A stretch of DNA of 64,000 nt from Lineus longissimus (Eukaryota; Nemertea; Pilidiophora; Heteronemertea; Lineidae): assembly GCF_910592395.1 (NCBI RefSeq), contig NC_088325.1:372001-436000 (forward strand), in the 5' to 3' direction. The notes beneath the pieces were generated by a model. The model was not told the origin of the DNA. It saw only the letters and a program-made list of their open reading frames with translations, and ran no database searches. This document shows positions 52,800 through 64,000 of the stretch, in pieces; position 1 is the first letter of the stretch; each line of letters opens with the position of its first letter. Made by a program: the position numbers and the translations under genes.

Positions 52800-53190
52800 G
52801 GAAACTAGCCGATAATGTATGCTTAAGGCGACCAGCGGCGCCACCAAAATTACTGTAGCGGCAATGGGTAGAACTAATGATGTATCCGTAAGGCAGCAGC
52901 GCCACCAATATCACTGTAGCGGCAACGGGCAGAACTAATAATGTATGCGTAAGGCGACCAGCAGCGCCACCAAAATCACTTTAGCGGCAATGGGTAGAAC
53001 TAATGATGTATCCGTAAGGCGATCAGCAGCGCCACCAATATCACTAGCGGCAACGGGCAGAACTAATAATGTATGCGCAAGGCGATCAGCAGCGCCACCA
53101 AAATCACTGTAGCGGCAACGGGCAGAACTAATAATGTTGCGCAAGGCGATCAGCAGCGCCCCCAAAATCACTGTAGCGGCAACGGGTAGA
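52800..53190. repeat. ~65-bp tandem array, about six units
   Basis: CAGCGCCACCAA or CAGCGCCCCCAA recurs at intervals of 61-65 bp, each time between TAAGGCGA and TGTAGCGGCAA. AACTAATAATGTATGCG and AACTAATGATGTATCCG versions alternate at first, which suggests a two-unit higher-order repeat. Confidence 0.88.
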
Positions 53191-56100
53191 ACTACAATGC
53201 AGACCATAGTGTAACCACGTGTGATACTGATAGCGCGGCCGCCCGCAAATATGAAAACGATAAAGATTGACTGGCCAACGATCGTTCCTTGGTGCATTTG
53301 GTGTCGAAGTAGATCTTTTTGATAGACTTTGATCAATTTTCGCACAACACTATTGCTCTCTCGCCACATCATGGCAATTCAAATTGAATTCGCAAAATTT
53401 TTAGCCAGACATTGTTTTACATTCGCCACTCATGTGCAGGGTATGCAATAGCTGTTGTATGGGCTCCCGAGGCATCTCATTTGGTAATATTACGATAGGA
53501 CTCGAGGGACAAGGCCGATTCCAGTGTGTGCAGAGTGTTCGGTACCACATGTCACCTGAACATGGGGGGGGGGGGGGGGGGGTACAGGTTTCACATTGAC
53601 CACTGCACAAATAATAACACAAAGACATTGTTTACATATACATTATGAAGTTTTTTGTTTTTCTTTCATATTATTACTGTTTACAAAGAATTGTTATTAG
53701 CTACATCTGGCCAGATGTGAGACTGAGACAAAAAGATGGTGGAAAACATGGATGATGGATCGGTGCGGTACAAGGCACTTGTGAGACAGCCAGTAGGGGT
53801 CACCACCAGTTCAGGTCCTGTCTAGACTTGTTCCGTGTCCAATGCAAGTGGTACCAGGCATCTTAAAAGCCATTTTTCATTGGATGAAGAACAAGTGAAG
53901 ATTTCCATTTAGAGAAAATCAGAGGAAAGTTAAAACATGAAGTTTCAGAAAAATAATTTCTAACTCTTGGAATAAGAATCAAAGTAAAAAGTTGCATAAA
54001 CTAAATTCATATTTCAACCACACTTCTGAACAACTCCCAAGTTATCCAATTCCACTCGGAGGTAGCTGTCATAAGGCATTCAAAACTCATCTTTTTCATA
54101 TAAGAATTTACAGGCAATTCAAATGTCAAAGATAAATTGCAAGATATCATCAGATCTTCACAAATTTTCCTGATTTTTTTCTGGTATTTTTGGCGTAATT
54201 CAGATATTCCTGAGAACAAATATCCTGAAAAGTTCCAAATATATCTTATGCTCCTGAGAAATCTCAAAATACTGCGAAGGACATTTTCACAAACTTTTTG
54301 GTCGGAAAAGATAACCTGACGTTTTGAAATGACCTGAGTAAAATTATAACTATTTCGAGATATGTTTGACCAATCAAAGTGGAGAAAATATTCACAAAAT
54401 ATCAGGACCGTAACCGTGGCAACCTCCTACTTGAAACCGTCTGGTTTGTCATTTAAATAAAAACAATGGCAACAAAAATGATAAAATGTTCATAAAACGA
54501 AATATAGATTTCAGAGATGGAAATAATCATACAATTTGTGGGTGAATGAGAAACATCTGCAGATAATGGAGATTACCTTTAACATCTGCAGATAACGGAG
54601 ATTACTTTTAACGTCTGCGGATATTTGTGATTTGTTTTGATCAGCTCTGGGTCGGAGCCTGCAGAGTACCAACAAAGACCAGGGGCCTGACCCAAGAGGT
54701 GATGTTTGATATCAGTGAGTTCCTGTCTATCAAAAGTGCCCGCACACCAGCAATTTTTGTTGCGGTGACCTGCGACAATTGTCGCTGCGATGACTGGATG
54801 AAATGATCACTCGGCAGGTAACACTCATCCTGGCCGAGTCTGATATTGATTGCAGATTGCAGCAATCACCGATGTTTGTTGCAGCAATCATGATTGCAGG
54901 TCACAGCAACAAAAATTGCACGTCTAAGGGCTTGAGAAATGGTGGAAGAAACTCAATGCAAGTTTCACCTCATTAAGAATAATTTAGGATTTTTCGGGCG
55001 AGATGCGATTACAATCAGGATTAAGCAAACCGACACCGATATTGTTGAAGCGGCCTTATGCCGTTCCTCAAATATTTGCAAACTACGATAGACAAAATAG
55101 TAATAACCGAAAAGAGGCGTAGTTTACAAAAATGAGTTAAAAGTGAATAAACGATTTTTAATTTGTCCATGGCAAAGTAAAGTGATATATTCCATTAATC
55201 ATTAAGTTTAATTAAAATCATAATTATTTACTTATTTTAAGTAGCCTGAAATGGAGAATTTTTGTCGTTATTTGCATAAAACATTTCAACACAGAATGAG
55301 GGTGATCAATTTGCTGTGTCTTTTATCAAAGATTTGTTTCTGGCATCAAAACAAACGTGAACTTCTCAAGTAAAATCCATTCAGTTATTTAAATTTTAAA
55401 AGATTTCGAGTCGTTGGACGACTTGCCACACTCTGATCACCATCAAACTGATAATTTTGCTGCAAAAAAGATTTATTAGAAAATTCATCAAATTATTCTG
55501 GTCATTTTTAGACCCAAGATATTAGTTCATTATTAATTAAGATCTCTTCTTAATTAAGGTCCAAACGCCTTAAGAGAATCAATTGTAACTTCATGAAGAA
55601 TTTCATGATTGTCATCTGGGTTTATGCAAGATCCTAACGCCTTCAGAGATGCAAACGTTCATTTCAGGACAAATCATTGGAAATTGAGAAATTTGTGACC
55701 AAGGCACAAAATTATTTCAACAAAATGGCAACTTTTAAAAGTTACCCAAAGATCCAAACAAAATGGAAAGTGGTGTTGCCATGGAAACATAATTGTTGTC
55801 ATAGGTATGAAAAGATAAACAAGTTGGGTGATGAACTGACATAAATCGCGCCGATCAAGGACAGATGGTGGAACGTATTTTGAGTGAGCCCTCAGAAGTT
55901 GCGGACGTTGAAATGTTGGGGTCTTTGCTGGACTGAACCAGTCAAGATGAGACTAACACACTAAAGGTTACAATGACCTTGAAATGAAATGCGATATTTT
56001 CAATATCTCACAGCAGCCCTCCCTCAAACTCCCAAAAATAATGGTGGTAAAAATGACAAATCTTTTACAACATGGACAGTGCATTATGGGTTTAAAAACT

Positions 56101-59100
56101 TGTCATTTCTCCGCCATTTTGTTTGACGAGTTTTGAGCAAGTAGCAAATCGATACATGTTCATGGATTTCAAGGGGTTAACGTTGGGTTCAGTTGATTCC
56201 AAGCTGAGATGACCAGCTTCGCCTGTGCAAAATACATGGGAAACTGCACAAATATGTACAGGCGAATTAAGTCTTGCCGGAATGAACTTTATTGAAAGTC
56301 TAAGGGAGCGCTGCCTTGTGTTAAAGGGAAAATAAACAGGTTAACAGTGTTTTTTGCGAGGTGATGTTACCGTCACACAGCTAATGAGGGTTCACATTGT
56401 TATGAAAAACACTGTTGCCATAGCGATGACATTGATACATATTCATATAGACCTCCTTTTGGTGAACATTCAAACCGCTGCATCAGCAGTTCACATTGTT
56501 GGAAATTGAATGATTCCAACAATGCAAACTACCATTGTGGCTTCTAAAATTCTTAACTCTCCCAAACAGTGTGCTCCTCTTTAATTTTTGCTCCGTAAGA
56601 AAAGCCCCAAGCATAAAAAATGGTTCGACCTGCAGGAAATTTCTGTCCAAAATGCTTCTAAGTATTTTAATGGTACAAATGTAGAATACACCTGGCAGAT
56701 GTACACATCAATGTACACAGATGCTATAATTGTACAACCTTATCTATCATGAAAATTGAATATTCTTAATTGGTCTTCAGAGATAGGTCAACAATTTCAA
56801 AATTTTCTGCCCCTGTAACTTTTTTCCGAATCGCAGACCACTGCAGAGTTCAAAGCTGAAAGATCAAATTCCGTTGAAATACTGGAAGAGAGCGACATAG
56901 AAATGGGTAGCTATGGTGATGAAAAGACAAATAAAACCTGCTAGCTATTTACAATAATACTGATTCAACTAAAAAATGAAAACAAAAGCTTGGTTAGATT
57001 ACTTCGGCATGGTCAAAATATTCTGCAGACTGTATTAGATCAAACATATCCAAGATAATCGATATCTTTACTGATCATAAATGATATGAAATTCTTCATC
57101 ACTATTTTTATGCGACACGTGTATATTTCTGCGGAAAATTCTGACAAAATACCAAAGAAATCTTTCAAACCAGCCGCACACCAAAAGGTACCAGACGAGT
57201 TCTATCATTTTCCCAACTGCACCTTGTATCAGAGGTCATCGGTAGATCATCCGGGTTAAAAGCAAAATGGCTTCTCATAAACATTGTTAGAAGCAAAACG
57301 GCCTCTCGTAAAAATTGTTAGCTTCATATAGTAATCAGGTTAGTGACATCACTGTTATTTTGTTTGTGACCAACTCCTTCAAGACTGCAGATTAGAAAAG
57401 GGCCAAACCCTGTATGGTACTTTTGGATACGACCAGTTTAAATCTTCGACTACAAGGGCAACCTGGGTAATTTTCTGCCCCCTGGCTACAGACAGGGGGC
57501 GTGACTTTAATGCGATTGTAGATAAAATGGAGGCAGCTAAGACTTGATTTTAAATCGTATCATAATCGGGGCGTAAAAGTTCTTGAAACTGACATCTGAA
57601 CAAGCCAGAGAACCAGCTAAACCGAAGTGAATGTGACTATATTTTACCCAAGTGACCCTCGATCAAAGAAAACCAAGTACAAACGCCACCCTGACTAAAA
57701 TCGAATTTTCTGTACACATAAAAACACTTTACAGGTTTATTATCAGGTTGATATGAAAGTTACCAAGTTCCACGTCACTTGAGTCCAAACTGGTGCCTGC
57801 ACACGAAAATGTACAACTATTCTAGTCAGGGTGGCAGGTATCAAACATATCATTCCACATCTGGCCTTTTGGGTCCGTGCTCCGACCTGCTAGCACGTAA
57901 AAATTCACAAGAATTTGACGCATTTTTCTTGCGCTTAACGTATCTTTGGTATCGGAATCACAGCAATATTCAACATTTTCATCACCAGTTTATAAAGGGG
58001 GCGCTGCATATCAACGGAATCAATATCATTATCAGCAAGGGTAGTAAAGTGCCAACTTCCAAGTTGTGCACATTAGATTTATAACAGTTTTGGTATCATT
58101 TGAAATAATCATTTCAAAAATGTCTATTAATCTCTTAATTATGTAACGCCCCCTATTGATAAACACTTCAACTCAAGTTTGTTCATTTTTGACGCACAGC
58201 AGGCCGGAGAGCTAAGACCCCAACAATTAACACACACAATTTGTATTGATATCTACATGCTTGATTGACATGTGTCAGACACGATCATGTGACTTCCAAT
58301 TAAATTAACATGTGGGCAACAAGTCATCCTACTTGCAAACACCAATTCCAAAGTACAATGACTCTGAAATTCTCAGAAAATTTTTCATCTCGGAATATTT
58401 CATCCACTAACAAGACAAAGTCAATTTCTCTTAATGCAATATTTGAAAAGTTCAGCAATGTTTACAAATTTCCCAAGTTAAAAACCTCGCTCCCAACAGT
58501 ATTCCTACACATGGCTTATAGAGTCCTACACTATATGATCACCTGGGCACGAGATAACAGCAGAAACAGACACACACCTACGCCGAGGTTTTCCTTGGAA
58601 TGAGGAGAGCGAAATACAGTATTATCGGAGCATATATGGATATTCATAATAAATATTCGGATTCGGTATTTTTACATAGTAGCTAGCTATATACAAAGCT
58701 AGTTAGCTTATAGTTACAGTAGCAGGGTATAGAGGGCATTGCTAGCCAAGATTCGTTAAGCAATTAACTTTTTGATAGTTTACTGGAGGAGAGGAAAAGT
58801 GGAAAGATGAAACCTGCACCCCCTTTCAACACCAAATGGACTGACCCAGTAACAGTATTTTCAAGCTGAAGTTAGGCTGTTCCATACCGGATAGGTCAAA
58901 TCTAGGATACACTTCAAATTCAAACATCTCCCCCGAATCACTAATAAATCCCCCATCAAAACAACTAATAGATTTGATCAAACCTGCGCCAAAAATCCTT
59001 ACGACAACAGTTTGTTTAGAATCTCGGTATCCTATCTTGTAGAACGCAGAAGTCACATGATCGTGCCCACCACATGCCGCGATAATAACAATAGTGATTT

Positions 59101-62100
59101 TGTACATGGACTTCTTCTATAGTGACTTAGTGTTGTAAGCGGTGACGTAAGTTCGGCCGCGTTCGCGACTGCTCGATGGTCATTTGTAAGAATGGAAGAC
59201 ACTTGATATGCCAGACGACGTCTACAGGATGATTCGGAGACAAAGACAAAATTTATCCGAAAACATTTTCATATAGAAAGCTTATTTCTGAAAGTAACCT
59301 TCCTTTTTGTATTTGAAAGTATGAATTTTTAACTAAGATTGCCTATTGACCAAAAAGTTGAAAAAAACAACAGAAATTTTCTCTCTTCTAAGTAAACTTT
59401 GGACAAATTTTCAGGATTTTTGATCATACAATTTTGGATATGGACTGAAATTTCCTATGGAGCAAGTTTACAAATGAATTAAACAAGTTTGAAAGCCAGG
59501 TTTGCAGAATGTAAACAACGTCAATATGGCATCCACATTTGAACGCCCCTTCCTACACATGACCAAATGAGCAGACGGCGCCGTGCCAAGCATACGTCAC
59601 CACTCACGATTGGTAGATAAAGCATGAAACAATGCCAACTCCATCTTTCAAATAAATAAGAACACACGATGATAGCTGTCTATTTACAAGTAGTTTGCAT
59701 CATTTATACAAATGCGTCTGCTCAAAATTCTGGGTTTATAATTCCGTGAAACAGCCGATTCAGGAGGCAATTATTGGTCCACTTTTTTTAGAGTGAACGA
59801 AATCTGTGAAGATATTGACAGAGTTGAATCGGATGTCAGAAATCAAGAACTCGTGTAGGCTCACACCAGTCACAGATGATCCTCACCCATCGATGAAACT
59901 TGATGATCATAAAACTAATCTAAATACCCCGCTGATTAATCGTACCGTTCCAAGAAATACAAATACAGATTTTTGAGCAGTACGCGTACATTTCACAAAA
60001 AAACAGCTATTTTCACCCATAACAGGTGAAGCCATACCTCCACCTATGTGCCATATCGGATCTAACTTAACACCATCCTCAGCCGAACTAGCGGATCTTA
60101 GCACACACTAAAAGTATGTTTACATCCAAGTATGCCAGGAATTCCTGCAGTGTTCCTAGTTTCTGCTTTGATCTGGCATACTCGGGATAAAACATTGCTA
60201 TGTTTATTTTAATATCTAAAAAAAACAACACACAAACATTCTTGTTACTAATGATCCCCAATGTAAACATCGTATAATCGCTGATGTAATGAGAGAGTTC
60301 GTACCGGTGTAAACGGGTTAACATACCATGGAATATCACCCCGAAAAAGTTGGTACAAGAATACATATTCTGTCGTCGCATAAAATCCCATAAAAACACA
60401 CTATCGCCATTATTAAAACACAAGCATTACATTGTAAAAACACATCTTTGCATTTTAATTATGAAACCTGAAGGCCTATCCCATTTAAAAAGCGCTTTGA
60501 GGCTGTAAATTCATTGACCGTTTTAAAAAGCTTAAAACCATACCTATTGTCATAGACACCTAGTATTAGATACTTAAATGAAACACATGATCGCTGTTTA
60601 CAATCGAATGTCGAGGTTAAAACTAGAAAAGACAATAATCGGACAAACATATCTGTGGCAAATGGCCAACTTCATTTCATGAAGTCAAAGTTTGTCGATA
60701 AAAGTAAAAAAGCACAATTTTATCATTATCGTTAACCCCTTGATTGTCAAAAATAATTTCATTAACGATCCGCTAGTCGGCTGGGTTATCTTGTACGGCA
60801 CACACTATAACTTGCTACATTTATTTCTATCAAGAGACGATTAACAAGCCTCCGCAGCCCCGTGTATCACCTATGTGAAATCCTCCTCACTCCTGTTGCC
60901 TGTGAATATTACTCTCCTGCTTCATCCCGATGCCTGTGATGGCATGTATTTCAGGCCTAACCAGTCTGTTAACCTATATGTTCGGTCACCGCGGAAACAT
61001 CAACCACAATGTAGCATCTTTGGAAAAATTAACCGCTTAGCGAATTCCGATTAAAATAGAACATAACTTCGTCACAACGTTTTTCACAATATCCCACGTT
61101 ATTTCAACGCCACCGGCAGCGCGTATGCTACTATGGGTCCATTCCCGACGCTATGTTCAGTAGCATGGATACGACAATTACCACAAGTCTAGCGAGAGTC
61201 AGAGAGAGGCGAGTACCGATAAGAAAGCACAATCACCGAGTTTTGAAGCAAGATTTCGGACACCGCACGTCCAGGGCATCTGCAAAACACCGGCAAATCA
61301 AAGCATCATCTTTCAGGAATAGCTCTCAACCAATGTTGTCGGACTTCGTCATTGCGGTTTAGGAGTAGGCGAAGATTTGAGTTAGAATGGTTCAAATTCA
61401 CATCCAGAATTAGCAGAAGAGGGAGTCACATTTCAGGATATCGGTGCCAGCAGAATGGTATAATCATAAGATATCGAGCGAGAAAATATCTGTTTCTAAT
61501 TAGAGTTCTAGCGATTTGGTAATTTTGGTTCCGACGTTGCCACCAGGGGCGAACTTGTGTGGAAGTCAACTCTATCAGGGTCGGGAGACAGCCCTTGGCA
61601 TTGACTTACTAACTAGGGAAAACAACAACGTAATGCCAAGGTCTCCATGCCACTAGCGCACTGCGCCACCTGGCAGCCATAATAGAACTAGAACTCCCGA
61701 ACACACCAGGACTCGGTACACCACAACCTAACACTCCGCAACCACGGTAACCTTCCATCACAGCAGACGCTGTTTACATCACAGGCACACACTAAAACTG
61801 TCACTACAGTAACCGTCGGCAACCCTTGGCCTCACAGGCACGTACACTCGAGGACACACAAATGGGGCTCTGGAGTCTTTTCCTTGCATAGTCGCTATCT
61901 TTTGGCCGGCCTCCTCGTGTAATCCGCGTGAAAACACATTGAAAACAAGTGTTACAACACGGAAGAACACATCCATGTGTTAACCCGTGCGCGACATGTC
62001 ACAAACATACCCCAGCATTGAAATACACGTCAACATCAACTTGTTTACGGTGTGTTGAAATGCACCAATCACTGATATGCCAGCGTGACATCTTTGCTGG

Positions 62101-62185
62101 AGTACGTCCGAGCATGCCTCGCTACGGGTCATCACGTCATCCATGAGCCATATTTACACAATTAACCTATAGAATATCATCATCA
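53191..62185. other. Long non-coding region downstream of DYRK1A
   Basis: No supported gene in about 9 kb. The right part should be the DYRK1A 3' UTR. Poly-G at 53564-53582. Three AACATCTGCAGATAA-type units lie at 54552-54626. A tRNA-derived A-box-like GGTGGCGCAGTGCGCTAG (minus strand, about 61655-61672) suggests a SINE at 61520-61680. Small exons could be missed. Confidence 0.35.

Positions 62186-64000
<1,815 letters not shown>

Overview
The window is eukaryotic nuclear DNA from a bilaterian animal. Every gene is split by GT-AG introns, there are poly(A) hexamers, and the proteins are animal-type fibrillarin, DDX6, DYRK1A, SC5D and ATP synthase subunit g. Abundant mini- and microsatellites, small foldback transposons and tRNA-derived repeats suggest a marine invertebrate (lophotrochozoan or ambulacrarian). 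The sequence alone does not fix the species.

Layout. 0-2.1 kb: last exon and 3' UTR of an unrecognised + strand coiled-coil gene. 2.5-4.0 kb: a TCG microsatellite joined to five 302-bp tandem units, each with a CTCF-like core. 5.8-8.3 kb: a two-exon B-box/coiled-coil (TRIM-like, no RING) gene, minus strand. 8.7-16.3 kb: a large 70/71-bp minisatellite interrupted by three 461-476-bp units that each hold a foldback palindrome. 17.3-19.3 kb: SC5D-like sterol desaturase, minus. 23.0-24.3 kb: ATP synthase subunit g, minus, in three small exons. 24.4-25.3 kb: a ~90-bp tandem array split by a 577-bp TAA-flanked DNA transposon. 26.6-29.7 kb: fibrillarin, minus, eight coding exons. 40.5-45.2 kb: DDX6/Me31B-type DEAD-box helicase, minus, nine coding exons. 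49.9-52.0 kb: an unrecognised 230-aa coiled-coil protein, plus. 62.2-63.4 kb: the C-terminal two exons of a DYRK1A/minibrain kinase, minus. The rest (especially 29.8-40.4 and 53.2-62.2 kb) has no coding sequence I can support.

The most interesting feature is a set of intronic box C/D snoRNAs, all in host-gene sense. A 72-nt snoRNA with the guide of vertebrate U38 (SNORD38) sits once in each of four consecutive fibrillarin introns (4-7) and again in DDX6 introns 7 and 8. A degenerate seventh copy lies upstream of DDX6. A second, unassigned C/D-like family of about 79 nt occupies DDX6 introns 2, 4 and 5. The gene for the snoRNP 2'-O-methyltransferase is therefore itself a multi-copy snoRNA host, and shares that cargo with a neighbouring RNA-helicase gene.
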